Assembly: GCA_964427415.1 (NCBI GenBank)
Contig: CAYRUH010000008.1
Location: forward strand, 1-64,000
Direction of reading: 5' to 3'
Length of the DNA stretch: 64,000 nt
DNA from: Lentisalinibacter sp964427415
GTDB lineage: Bacteria > Pseudomonadota > Gammaproteobacteria > Steroidobacterales > Woeseiaceae
How positions within the stretch are numbered: the first letter of the stretch is position 1; each line of letters opens with the position of its first letter. Shown in pieces: positions 41,289 to 49,648 of this stretch. Position numbers and translations under genes: made by a program. Under the pieces are notes generated by a model that saw only the letters and a list, made by a program, of their open reading frames with translations, was not told where the DNA came from and did no database searches.

Positions 41289-41681
41289 TTAGCTGCCGGC
41301 GACCAGAATAAATGCCCACAGTGCCCCGGTCGCCACGAGACTGGCGGCGACCACGATCCAGCCGGAGGCCGTCGCCTGCTCGATCTCGAAGCCCATGCCG
41401 GCGTCCCAGAACAGATGCCGGATGCCGTTGCCGAGGTGGAAGAAGAACGCGTAGCTGGCGCCGAGCAGGATCAGCAGGCCTGGCAGCGAGCCGATGAGAG
41501 CGGTGACAGACTGATAAGCCCCGGCACCGGACGCAGCCGCCAGCAGCCAGGCGGCCAGCAGGGTCACGGCGAGCGACAGCGCAAGCCCGGTGCCCCGGTG
41601 CAGGATGGAGAGCGTGGAAGTGATGCGCCAGCGGTAGACACCGATATGCGGTGACAGTGGCGGCCTGTTGGTGTTATCCAT
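41289..41681 (-). CDS. sdhC: succinate dehydrogenase cytochrome b556 subunit SdhC
   Basis: The 130-residue protein begins RPPLSPHIGVYRW and contains SILHRGTGLALSLAVTLLAA, where HRxTG is conserved, and FFFHLGNGIRHLFWD, whose histidine binds heme b. Three helices are predicted. It is the first gene of sdhCDAB and lies 159 bases downstream of the SDHAF4-like gene, so its promoter is probably in that gap. Confidence 0.93.
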   Translation of the reverse strand: MDNTNRPPLSPHIGVYRWRITSTLSILHRGTGLALSLAVTLLAAWLLAAASGAGAYQSVTALIGSLPGLLILLGASYAFFFHLGNGIRHLFWDAGMGFEIEQATASGWIVVAASLVATGALWAFILVAGS

Positions 41682-41840
41682 GTGTCTCGTATTCGTCTGA
41701 CGAAGCTGTTACCGATCCCGGCGTCGAACTTTTGTCATGAGCGAGGGGCAAAGCCGCGCTCTCCGCGCATCCCATCGCGGATGACGGCTGCTTCACAGCA
41801 GATGTGCCCGGCGCCTCGAGCCCGGTCGCCCGGAGGCACC

Positions 41841-42014
41841 TCAGAAGTCTATGCAACGGCCGCCTTTCTCCCAGTCACCGTAACGCGTAGGATCGGGCCC
41901 CTGACGGCCGCCGATCTCTTTCGGCGCGTCGTCACCCGAAAGCGGCGTGTCGCCAGCGTCTTCGCGAGCTCCGTCGTCGCTTTCCGGGGAGATTTTCGGC
42001 GGCTGCTCTGACAT
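41841..42014 (-). CDS. SDHAF4-like succinate dehydrogenase assembly protein (DUF1674)
   Basis: The 57-residue protein ends with KEIGGRQGPDPTRYGDWEKG followed by GRCIDF, the highly conserved DUF1674 C-terminus. In eukaryotes and many proteobacteria this family (SDHAF4) helps assemble SdhA-SdhB. The N-terminal half is acidic and low-complexity. It reads toward sdhC in the same direction and is the only upstream partner. Start ATG 42014. Confidence 0.85.
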   Translation of the reverse strand: MSEQPPKISPESDDGAREDAGDTPLSGDDAPKEIGGRQGPDPTRYGDWEKGGRCIDF

Positions 42015-42132
42015 GCGCGGAGTATGCCAGAGGCTATCATGCGATGCACCCGCCCGAACTGAGTCAAACCCTTGAAACCCGGCCCCCTCGACGCCGTCCG
42101 GGGCGGGCCGGCACGACACCGAAGGAGTCGAA

Positions 42133-43008
42133 TTGAGCGAATCGTCCAAGCCGATCAGCGACACCCCCGCCTGCCTCGCAGTGACCGGCGGGGACCGGAT
42201 CGACTTCCTGCAGGGACAGCTCACCCAGGATCTCGCACGGCTCCAGGCAGACCGGATCCTGACCGCCGCCTGGTGCAGTCCCAAGGGACGCGTGATCGCC
42301 CTGCTCACGCTGCTACACGACCGCGATCGCGTGCTGCTCTTCCTTCCCGAGTGGCAGGCGGCGGAGTTCACGGAGCGGCTGCTGCGCTATCGGCTGCGGG
42401 CCGACGTGGAAGTCGCAGCCGAGCCGCAGATGCGGCTGGTCGCCGTCGATTGCGGGCCTGGCGGGGTGCAGCTGCCGGAGGGCGTGCCCGTGCTGGCAAT
42501 GAGGCTGCTGCCGGGCACCGAGCCGCGGGTGATGGAGATCTGTACGGCGGCCGAACACGTCGGCGACCTGGGCGGCGACACGCTGCTCCCGGCAGAGGCC
42601 TGGCACCATGCGGCCATACGCTCCGGGCGCCCCGCGCTCTACCCGCAGACGGCCGAGTCCTTCACGCCGCACATGCTGAACCTTGACCTGCTGGATGCGA
42701 TCAGCTTCCGCAAGGGCTGTTACACGGGTCAGGAAGTGGTCGCGCGCACGGAGAATCTGGGCCGCCCGTCACGGCGCATGCTGCGTTTCAGCGCGGCAGC
42801 GGCGCCGCCCGTGCCGGGCGCACGGCTGCTGGACGAGGCCGGCAGCGGCACCGGCACCGTGGTCCGCGCCGCAGCCGCAGACAGCGGCTGCGAGTTGCTC
42901 GCAGTGGTTTCCATCAAACAGCTCGGCGGCGAGTTGCGACTGGAGGACGGCACGCCGGCCACGATCGCACCGCTGCCCTACTCCGTGCCGGAACTCGAGG
43001 CCGGCTGA
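42133..43008 (+). CDS. ygfZ: tRNA-modifying / Fe-S assembly protein YgfZ
   Basis: The 291-residue folate-binding protein of the GcvT fold has the hallmark KGCYTGQEVVARTENLG (residues about 195-211). YgfZ is needed for activity of several Fe-S enzymes such as MiaB and for a tRNA modification. The start is TTG 42133 with GAAGGAG 6 bases upstream, a strong ribosome-binding site that fixes this unusual start codon. It overlaps convergent lysS by 31 bases. Proximity to the sdh cluster fits its Fe-S role. Confidence 0.9.
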   Translation: MSESSKPISDTPACLAVTGGDRIDFLQGQLTQDLARLQADRILTAAWCSPKGRVIALLTLLHDRDRVLLFLPEWQAAEFTERLLRYRLRADVEVAAEPQMRLVAVDCGPGGVQLPEGVPVLAMRLLPGTEPRVMEICTAAEHVGDLGGDTLLPAEAWHHAAIRSGRPALYPQTAESFTPHMLNLDLLDAISFRKGCYTGQEVVARTENLGRPSRRMLRFSAAAAPPVPGARLLDEAGSGTGTVVRAAAADSGCELLAVVSIKQLGGELRLEDGTPATIAPLPYSVPELEAG

Positions 43009-44528
43009 GGGCCGCCTTCGTCCCCCTGGCCGTGCTCCGGCCGCAGGTAGGGAAATAGCAGCACGTCGCGAATGGACGGCGAATCGGTCAGCAGCATGAC
43101 CAGCCGATCGATACCGACGCCGAGGCCCGCGCAGGGCGGCATGCCGTATTCCAGCGCACGGATATAGTCCTCGTCGTAGGACATGGCTTCCTCGTCGCCC
43201 GCACTGCGGTTCTCCACCTGGCCGCGGAATCGCTCCGCCTGGTCCTCCGGGTCGTTGAGCTCGGAGAAGCCATTGGCGATCTCCCGTCCCGCCACGAAGA
43301 ATTCGAAGCGGTCCGCAATGAAAGGGTCGTCGTCGTTGCGCCGGGACAGCGGTGAGACTTCCACCGGATAGGCGGTGATGAAGGTGGGCCGATCCAGCGT
43401 GTCTTCCACCGTCTTCTCGAAGATCTCGATCTGCAGTTTGCCGGGTCCGTAGCCGGGCAGCACCGGGATACCGAGAGATCCCGCCGCCTCGGCCAGGTGA
43501 TCCCGGTCCCGGATGCGGACCGGATCCAGCCCCGGATTGGCATCGAGGATCGACTGCTCGACGGTGGCCCGGCGGAAAGCCGCTCCGAAGTCGTAGGTGC
43601 TGCCCTGGTAGTCGACAGCGGTGCCGCCGGTGACCGCTTCGCAGACGCTGCGCATGAGGCTCTCTACCAGCTCCATCAGGTCCTTGTGGTCCGCGTAGGC
43701 ACAGTAGAGCTCCAGCATGGTGAACTCCGGGTTGTGCTGGGTGGAGATGCCCTCGTTGCGGAAATTGCGGTTGATCTCGTAGACGCGCTCGAAACCGCCG
43801 ACCACCAGGCGCTTCAGGAACAGCTCCGGCGCGATGCGCAGATACAGCTGCATGTCCAGCGCGTTGTGATGGGTCACGAACGGGCGCGCCAGCGCGCCGC
43901 CCGGCAGCGTCTGCATCATCGGCGTCTCCACCTCGAGGAACTGCCGCTCGTCCATGAAGGCGCGTATACAGGAGACGATCGCCGAACGGGCGGTGAACAC
44001 CCGCCGGCTGTCCTCGTTGATGATGAGATCGACGTAGCGCTGCCGGTAGCGGGTCTCCTGATCGGTCAGCCCGTGCCACTTCTCGGGCAGCGGACGCAGC
44101 GCCTTCACGAGCAGCCGCAGGACGTCGACCTTGACGCTGAGCTCGCCGGTGCGTGTCTTGAACAGCGTGCCCTCGGCGGCCAGGATGTCGCCGAGGTCCC
44201 AGCCCTTGAACTGCTTGTAGAGCCCCTCCGCCAGCGCGTCGCGCTGGACGTAGAGCTGGATCTGTCCGGTCTGGTCCTGCAGCTTCGCGAAGCTGGCCTT
44301 GCCCATCACCCGCTTCGCCATCATGCGCCCGGCGACGGATACCCGGATGCCTCGCTCCTCCAGCGCCTCGCCGTCCTCCTGATCCCATGCGGCGTGCAGC
44401 TCGGCCGCCAGCGCATCGCGGCGGAAGTCGTTCGGGTAGGCACCGCCCGTCTCACGTACCGCCGCGAGTTTGCGCCGGCGCTCGGCGATCAGCTTGTTCT
44501 CGGATTCCGCGGGCTTGTCCTGACTCAC
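42978..44528 (-). CDS. lysS: lysyl-tRNA synthetase (class II)
   Basis: The 516-residue class II enzyme has an N-terminal OB-fold anticodon-binding domain (GRMMAKRVMGKASFAKLQDQ) and the catalytic core with motif 1 FLEVETPMMQ, motif 2 FERVYEINRNFRNEGIS and motif 3 GLGVGIDRLVML. The start is GTG 44528 with GGGAGGA upstream. It follows prfB by 22 bases, the prfB-lysS order of many bacteria. Confidence 0.96.
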   Translation of the reverse strand: MSQDKPAESENKLIAERRRKLAAVRETGGAYPNDFRRDALAAELHAAWDQEDGEALEERGIRVSVAGRMMAKRVMGKASFAKLQDQTGQIQLYVQRDALAEGLYKQFKGWDLGDILAAEGTLFKTRTGELSVKVDVLRLLVKALRPLPEKWHGLTDQETRYRQRYVDLIINEDSRRVFTARSAIVSCIRAFMDERQFLEVETPMMQTLPGGALARPFVTHHNALDMQLYLRIAPELFLKRLVVGGFERVYEINRNFRNEGISTQHNPEFTMLELYCAYADHKDLMELVESLMRSVCEAVTGGTAVDYQGSTYDFGAAFRRATVEQSILDANPGLDPVRIRDRDHLAEAAGSLGIPVLPGYGPGKLQIEIFEKTVEDTLDRPTFITAYPVEVSPLSRRNDDDPFIADRFEFFVAGREIANGFSELNDPEDQAERFRGQVENRSAGDEEAMSYDEDYIRALEYGMPPCAGLGVGIDRLVMLLTDSPSIRDVLLFPYLRPEHGQGDEGGPQPASSSGTE

Positions 44529-44550
44529 TGCTCCTCCCTCGAATGCTCTG

Positions 44551-45649
44551 CTAGAGGCCCTGCTTCAGGCTCGCCTCGATGAACTCATCCAGGTCGCCGT
44601 CCAGGACCGCCTGGGTGTTGCCGGTCTCGACGCCGGTGCGCAGGTCCTTGATACGGGACTGGTCCAGCACGTAGGAACGGATCTGATTGCCCCAGCCGAC
44701 GTCGGCCTTGGAATCCTCCAGCGCATCCGCCTCCGCCCGGCGCTTCTGCAATTCCAGCTCGTAGAGCTTGGCCTTCAGCTGCTTCATGGCGGTGGCCTTG
44801 TTCTTGTGCTGGGAGCGGTCGTTCTGACACTGCACCACGATGCCGGTGGGCTCGTGGGTGATGCGCACCGCCGATTCCGTCCGGTTCACGTGCTGGCCGC
44901 CGGCGCCGCTGGCACGGTAGACGTCGATGCGCAGGTCGGAGGGATCGATCTCGATGTCGATATCGTCGTCCTCCACCTCCGGCGAGACGAAAACGGAAGC
45001 GAAGGAGGTATGGCGTCGGTTGCCGGAGTCGAAGGGCGACTTCCGCACCAGGCGGTGCACGCCGGTCTCGGTCCTCAGCCAGCCGTAGGCATACTCGCCC
45101 ACGAACTTCACCGTAGCGCTCTTGATGCCCGCCACCTCGCCTTCGGAGGCCTCGATCATCTCGGTTCTGAAACCGTGCTGCTCGGCCCAGCGCAGATACA
45201 TGCGCAGGAGCATCTCGGCCCAGTCCTGCGCCTCCGTGCCGCCGGCGCCGGACTGGACGTCGACGAAGGCATTGGCCGGGTCCATCTCCCCGGAGAACAT
45301 GCGGCGGAACTCGAGCCCCTCGACGTCGCGGGCAACGCCGCCGACGTCCCTGACAATCGACGACAGGGTGTCCTCGTCTTCCTCATCGGCCGCCATCTCC
45401 AGCAGCTCGCCCGCATCCGCGACGCGAGTGCCGATGCGATCGAGTGTAGCGACCACTTTCTCGAGCTCGGCACGCTCCTGACCCAGCGCCTGGGCGCGCT
45501 CGGGCTGCTGCCACACAGCCGGGTCCTGCAGCTCGCGCAGGACTTCCGTCAGCCTCTCCGATTTGCCGGCGTAGTCAAAGATACCTCCTCAGGGCCTCTG
45601 CCCTCCCCGCGAGGTCCTCTATCTCCGTTCTGATCTGGTTGGTGTCCAT
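44551..45649 (-). CDS. prfB: peptide chain release factor 2 (with programmed +1 frameshift)
   Basis: RF2 releases peptides at UAA and UGA codons. Translation begins at ATG 45649 (GGAGGGG upstream). After 24 codons frame 0 meets an in-frame TGA at 45577-45575; a +1 shift on CTT continues as GAC at 45576 to give 365 residues, the E. coli length. The main frame has the GGQ loop in SGAGGQHVNRTESAV, and the codon-recognition region around residue 205. An annotation that ignores the shift would start at 45516 and lose the N-terminus. Confidence 0.95.
45574..45589 (-). promoter_or_regulatory. prfB programmed frameshift site
   Basis: On the minus strand AGGAGG (45589-45584) is followed by TAT, CTT (45580-45578) and TGAC (45577-45574). 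The internal Shine-Dalgarno, the 3-base spacer and the CTT-TGA-C slippery stop are the classic RF2 autoregulatory signal; E. coli has AGGGGG TAT CTT TGAC. Low RF2 causes pausing at the TGA and more frameshifting. Confidence 0.95.
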
Positions 45650-45706
45650 TTGCACCCCTCCGAAAACAGGCGGCGCAGTCTATCATGACTGGCGCGAGCG
45701 GCAGTG

Positions 45707-47440
45707 CTACAGCCGCTGCATGCTCTCCACCACGAGCTGGGGACGGCGGATGCCGCCGTACTCGTTGACGTCCAGACGATAGACAATCTGCACCCGGTGC
45801 CCCGGCATCACCGTCACGCTGTCGACCTGATTGAACGCGATGGCGTCCACCGGGGCACCGGCGGGTCTCTGCGCATCGCTGCCCGTGAGTCTCAGCTTCC
45901 AGTGGCGCTCGCCGACGACGCGGGCCTCGCGGACTGCGAAGATGCCGTCGAACAGCGGCTCCGGGAAACCCTGTCCCCAGGGTCCCGCCTCCCGCAGCGC
46001 CTCGGCCAGCGGCAGGCCGAGGTCCGCCGCCCCGAGTTCACCGTCGGTCAACAGCGTGCCGCTGAAGTCCGCGTGCGGGAAACACTCAGCCACCCGGCTC
46101 GCTGCCAGGTAGCGGAATCGCTCCAGACCCGAGCGCGGCAGGCTGAGTCCGGCCGCCATGGCATGACCGCCGTAGCGGCCGATCAAATCCGGCGCCGACG
46201 CCGCCACGGCGGCGAGCACGTCGCGTATGTGAACCCCCGGCACCGAACGGGCCGAGCCCTTCAGGTCCCCGCCGCCGGCATCGGCGAAAGCGATCACCGG
46301 CCGGTTGACCCGTTCGCGGATCCTCGATGCCACGAGCCCCACCACGCCCTGGTGCCAGCCGGGGTCGTACAGGGTAACGCAGTGGGGCAGCGCGCTCGCG
46401 CCCGCCGGCAACTCGATGTCCTCCAGCGAGGACAGCGCCTCCGTCTGCATGCGGGCCTCGATACAACGGCGCTCGTCGTTGATCTCCGAGAGGCGGGCCG
46501 CCAGCGCGCGCACCTCGGCCACGGAATCCGATACCAGCGCCTCGATGCCGGTGCTCATGTCCTCCAGCCGGCCTGCCGCATTCAGCCGCGGCGCGACGCC
46601 GAAAGCGAGATCGCTGGCCACCGCGCGCCGGGGCTCGCGTCCGGCCGCCTGCAGCAAAGCCAGTATGCCCGGCACGGCGGCGCCGGCTCGGATGCGCGCG
46701 AGACCCTGGCGCACCAGCACCCGGTTGTTCCGGTCCAGCGGCACCACGTCGGCCACGGTGCCGAGGGCGACCAGGTCGAGGTAATCCGCGGCAATGCGCT
46801 CGGCACCGGTCCGCCCCTCCTGCGCCAGACGCCGGCCCAGCGCCGCCATCACGCAGAACGCGACGCCCACGCCGGCGAGATATTTGCTCGGATAAGGGTC
46901 TGCGGGCAGGTTCGGGTTGACAATGGCTGCGGCCGCAGGCAGCCGCTCGCCGGGCAGGTGGTGGTCGGTAACCAGTACCTCGATGCCCAGTTCCCGGGCG
47001 CGCTCGACGCCGCGCAGGCTCGAGATGCCGTTATCCACGGTGATGATCAGCGACGGTCCCGACTCGGCGGCGACCTCCACGATCTCGGGCGTCAGCCCAT
47101 AACCGAAGTCGAAGCGATTCGGCACCAGCGAGTCCACCGCCGCGAATCCGAAACGGGCCAGGCAGCGCAGCACCAGCGCGGTGCTGGTGGCGCCGTCCGC
47201 ATCGAAATCCCCGACGATCGTCACACGGCCCCGCCGATGAGCGAGCAGCAGATCCACCGCCCGGTCCAGGTTGGCGAGCCCACCCACCGGCGCGAGATGA
47301 CGGAGCCCCAGCTCTAGCTCCTCCGCCGTGCGGATACCGCGGGCGGCATACACCCGGCGCAGCACCGGATGCAGGGACGCCGGCAGCATGGCGTCCTCGG
47401 CCGCCGCCCGCCGCACCAGCGGCAGTCCGCCGCCGCTCAT
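45707..47440 (-). CDS. recJ: single-stranded-DNA-specific exonuclease RecJ
   Basis: RecJ is a 5'-3' exonuclease of repair and recombination. With the ATG at 47440 (overlapping the rpfE-like stop by 4 bases) it has 577 residues. DHH phosphoesterase motifs are IVGDFDADGATSTAL, ITVDNGISS, LVTDHHLPGE and the DHHA1 region VVGLVASRIRERVNRPVI with GRYGGHAMAAGLSLP. The order rpfE-like-recJ-prfB-lysS is a recognised gammaproteobacterial neighbourhood. Confidence 0.95.
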   Translation of the reverse strand: MSGGGLPLVRRAAAEDAMLPASLHPVLRRVYAARGIRTAEELELGLRHLAPVGGLANLDRAVDLLLAHRRGRVTIVGDFDADGATSTALVLRCLARFGFAAVDSLVPNRFDFGYGLTPEIVEVAAESGPSLIITVDNGISSLRGVERARELGIEVLVTDHHLPGERLPAAAAIVNPNLPADPYPSKYLAGVGVAFCVMAALGRRLAQEGRTGAERIAADYLDLVALGTVADVVPLDRNNRVLVRQGLARIRAGAAVPGILALLQAAGREPRRAVASDLAFGVAPRLNAAGRLEDMSTGIEALVSDSVAEVRALAARLSEINDERRCIEARMQTEALSSLEDIELPAGASALPHCVTLYDPGWHQGVVGLVASRIRERVNRPVIAFADAGGGDLKGSARSVPGVHIRDVLAAVAASAPDLIGRYGGHAMAAGLSLPRSGLERFRYLAASRVAECFPHADFSGTLLTDGELGAADLGLPLAEALREAGPWGQGFPEPLFDGIFAVREARVVGERHWKLRLTGSDAQRPAGAPVDAIAFNQVDSVTVMPGHRVQIVYRLDVNEYGGIRRPQLVVESMQRL

Positions 47441-48345
47441 CGCCGCCTCCACAACGCAAGCAGGCCGGCCGGCCCGCGGCGTGGCAATGCGGCAGCAAGG
47501 CCGTCGCGGGTGACGATGCGGACGCGCCCGCGCCGCAGCACTTTGATAACCTCCGGCTGGCCGACACACGCTCCCGACAGAGCCATCGCACAACCCGCCG
47601 CGAGCACTTCGGCCGCTGCGTTACCGGCGGGCGGAGCGGCCGTCTCACCGCCCAGACTGTGCCAGAGCCCCGTCAGCAGCGGCTCATCCGCATAGAGCGG
47701 CGGCAGGCGCTGCTCGCCCACCGGCCCGGCTGCCGCCCCGCCGCCACCCCAGAACCAGACGGAATTCACCGGCGGCAGACCCCGCCGGGCACGCTTCCGG
47801 TTCACTGGATGGTCGTGCCATAGCATCTGGATCTCATTGCCGAGGGCGCGGAACACGCCGCCGTCCGGCCCTGCGGGAAGCTCGTCGCGTATCCGCCCGG
47901 ACCTCGCCACCGCCGGTGCCGCCGCCGTGAATGCGTACTCCCGCTCCGATGAGACGTACCAGTGGCCCGCGCCGCCGACACGCAGCGAGAAGCCCCGCTC
48001 CTCCAGGCTCGGCAGAAAGTCCTCGCGCAGCGCCGCCGCCTCGTCCTCATCGAGTGCGGGCGCGTGTTCCAGCATATGCAGCTCCCGCATGTCGGCCGCC
48101 ATCGATACCGGATCCATGCAGGCCAGCCATCGGCCCCGCCGTCCGGAGACCGGATCGCGCCCGCCCGGATGTCGCTCGCCGTCCAGCCGCAGCCACGCCG
48201 GCGGCGCCGGCAGCGGGATCCCGAGCCATTCCGCTGCTGCGCTCGCGGCATCGGCGGCGCGCGCCTCATCGGCGCCGGCCATGCCGGGCAGCGCTCGCGC
48301 GAGCGCCGGCTGATCGAGATCGGTCAGGAACAGGAGTGACTTCAT
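47437..48345 (-). CDS. RpfE-like (COG4255) protein
   Basis: The protein has about 302 residues from ATG 48345; ATG 48384 is an alternative and neither has a strong ribosome-binding site. It matches the family annotated as RpfE or 'phosphoglycerate mutase-like': ADMRELHMLEHAPALDEDEA, HWYVSSEREY, GNEIQMLWHDHPVNRKRARR and VNSVWFWGGGG. The metal-binding appearance of the last segment (HxHPVN) is suggestive only. In Xanthomonas rpfE lies beside recJ in the rpf cluster, with prfB and lysS nearby; here the synthase rpfF is not in the window. Confidence 0.7.
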   Translation of the reverse strand: MKSLLFLTDLDQPALARALPGMAGADEARAADAASAAAEWLGIPLPAPPAWLRLDGERHPGGRDPVSGRRGRWLACMDPVSMAADMRELHMLEHAPALDEDEAAALREDFLPSLEERGFSLRVGGAGHWYVSSEREYAFTAAAPAVARSGRIRDELPAGPDGGVFRALGNEIQMLWHDHPVNRKRARRGLPPVNSVWFWGGGGAAAGPVGEQRLPPLYADEPLLTGLWHSLGGETAAPPAGNAAAEVLAAGCAMALSGACVGQPEVIKVLRRGRVRIVTRDGLAAALPRRGPAGLLALWRRR

Positions 48346-48469
48346 CGAGCGTATCAGGTGGTCTGGGGTCGGGCCGTGCGGCATTGACACGACCCGCGGA
48401 ATCCCTATCGTCGGGGCTTTGCTCATCGCCCGCCTCCGGGCCCGCATGATACGCCATGAAATTCGCCCC

Positions 48470-48853
48470 ATGAAATTCACTCTGGACAGACCCGCGGGTC
48501 TCAACATCACGGCCTGCTCCGAGGCCGGCATCACGATCAGCGGCACCCTGTACCGCTCGAGCATCCTGCTGCTGCCGGAGGAAGCGAGGAACTGGGACTG
48601 CACGGACGTGGCGAGCCTCGATGCCGCCACTCTCGAGCCCGCCATCGAGTTGGGTCCCGAGATCCTGTTGCTCGGCGCGGGACGCAGCCTGCGCTTCCCC
48701 GACGCCGGTATCACCCGTCATCTGGCGCGGCAGGGAATCGGACTGGAGGTGATGGACACTGCGGCCGCATGCCGGACCTTCAATATCCTGACCGCCGAGG
48801 AGCGGCGGGTGGTGGCGGCGCTGATCGTCGAACAGCCGCCGGCGGGACACTAG
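48470..48853 (+). CDS. Mth938-like domain protein
   Basis: The 127-residue protein from ATG 48470 matches the DUF498/Mth938 family (AAMDC-like): GITISGTLYRSSILLLPE, ELGPEILLLGAGRSLRFPD, LARQGIGLEVMDTAAACRTF and NILTAEERRVVAALI. Function is unknown; related proteins include the mitochondrial complex I factor NDUFAF3. It is divergent from the rpfE-like gene and convergent with nlpD. Its TAG stop lies inside a 13-bp direct repeat. Confidence 0.8.
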   Translation: MKFTLDRPAGLNITACSEAGITISGTLYRSSILLLPEEARNWDCTDVASLDAATLEPAIELGPEILLLGAGRSLRFPDAGITRHLARQGIGLEVMDTAAACRTFNILTAEERRVVAALIVEQPPAGH

Positions 48854-48961
48854 CGTTGCCAGTTCTTGATGTGGAACCACCACAGCGGCGAACTGGCGCC
48901 TTGTCCAAGACGCTCAGCTTCTCGCAGAAGGTTGACGAATCACCCGCACGGGACACTAGCG
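48843..48961. repeat. 13-bp direct repeat flanking a 93-bp insert
   Basis: CGGGACACTAGCG occurs at 48843-48855 and 48949-48961. The first copy carries the stop of the Mth938-like gene (TAG 48851-48853); the second carries the nlpD stop on the other strand (CTA 48956-48958). The 93 bases between contain GCCAGTTC (48858-48865) and GAACTGGC (48890-48897), an 8-bp inverted repeat. The pattern looks like an insertion with target duplication, or a local duplication, that separated two genes once sharing CTAG. Confidence 0.75.
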
Positions 48962-49648
48962 CCCGCGTGCCAGGAACGGCCGGGGATCCACCGGTTCGCC
49001 GTTGCGGCGTATCTCGAAATGCAGCCGGGGTTTACGGCCCGGACCCTCGCCCATCTCCGCTATGCGCTCGCCCTGCTCCACCGACTCGCCCTCGGCGACG
49101 TGCAGTGCCCGGTTGTGGCCGTACGCGCTCAGGTAAGTGGCGTTGTGCTTGATGATGACCAGATTGCCGTAGCCGATCAGGCCGCTGCCCGCATACACCA
49201 CCCGGCCGTCGGCGGCCGCACGCACATCCTGCCCGATCCGCCCGTCGATCAGTACGCCGGTGAGCGCAGCGTTGTCTTCGCCGAAACCGGCGGTGATGGC
49301 GCCCTCGGTGGGCCAGCGCCAGGCCGGCGGGGGCAGGTCCGGCCGGGCAGGCCGGGCAGCCGGTACGGAGGCGGCGGGACGCGCCGTATCGCCCCGTGCG
49401 GTGTCCGCCGTCGGCCGCAGCGACAGACGCTGGCCCGGATGGATCAGCGAACCGTCGCCCAGGCCGTTCCAGCGGGCGAGGTCGCGCACTGCCACGCCGT
49501 AGCGCCAGGCGATGGAATAAAGGGTATCGCCGCTCTGCACGATGTGGGCGGCGGGCACTTCGCTATCCCAATTGAGCGCCCGGCCCCCGCAGGCCGTAAG
49601 CAGGGCGGCAGCCAGGCAGAGCGTCAGCGCTCGCGTCAGCCTTCCCAT
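48956..49648 (-). CDS. nlpD: NlpD-type murein hydrolase activator lipoprotein
   Basis: The 230-residue lipoprotein has a signal peptide with lipobox LLTAC, a LysM domain (AHIVQSGDTLYSIAWRYGVA, GQRLSLRP) and a LytM/M23 domain (VVYAGSGLIGYGNLVIIKHN, YLSAYGHNRALHV, LHFEIRRNGEPVDP). The usual zinc-ligand HxxxD is GVLIDGRIGQD here, so the domain is catalytically degenerate, as in NlpD that activates amidases in cell division. The ATG shares its A with the yqaA stop. The pcm-yqaA-nlpD order is near-standard, but rpoS does not follow. Confidence 0.9.
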   Translation of the reverse strand: MGRLTRALTLCLAAALLTACGGRALNWDSEVPAAHIVQSGDTLYSIAWRYGVAVRDLARWNGLGDGSLIHPGQRLSLRPTADTARGDTARPAASVPAARPARPDLPPPAWRWPTEGAITAGFGEDNAALTGVLIDGRIGQDVRAAADGRVVYAGSGLIGYGNLVIIKHNATYLSAYGHNRALHVAEGESVEQGERIAEMGEGPGRKPRLHFEIRRNGEPVDPRPFLARGR

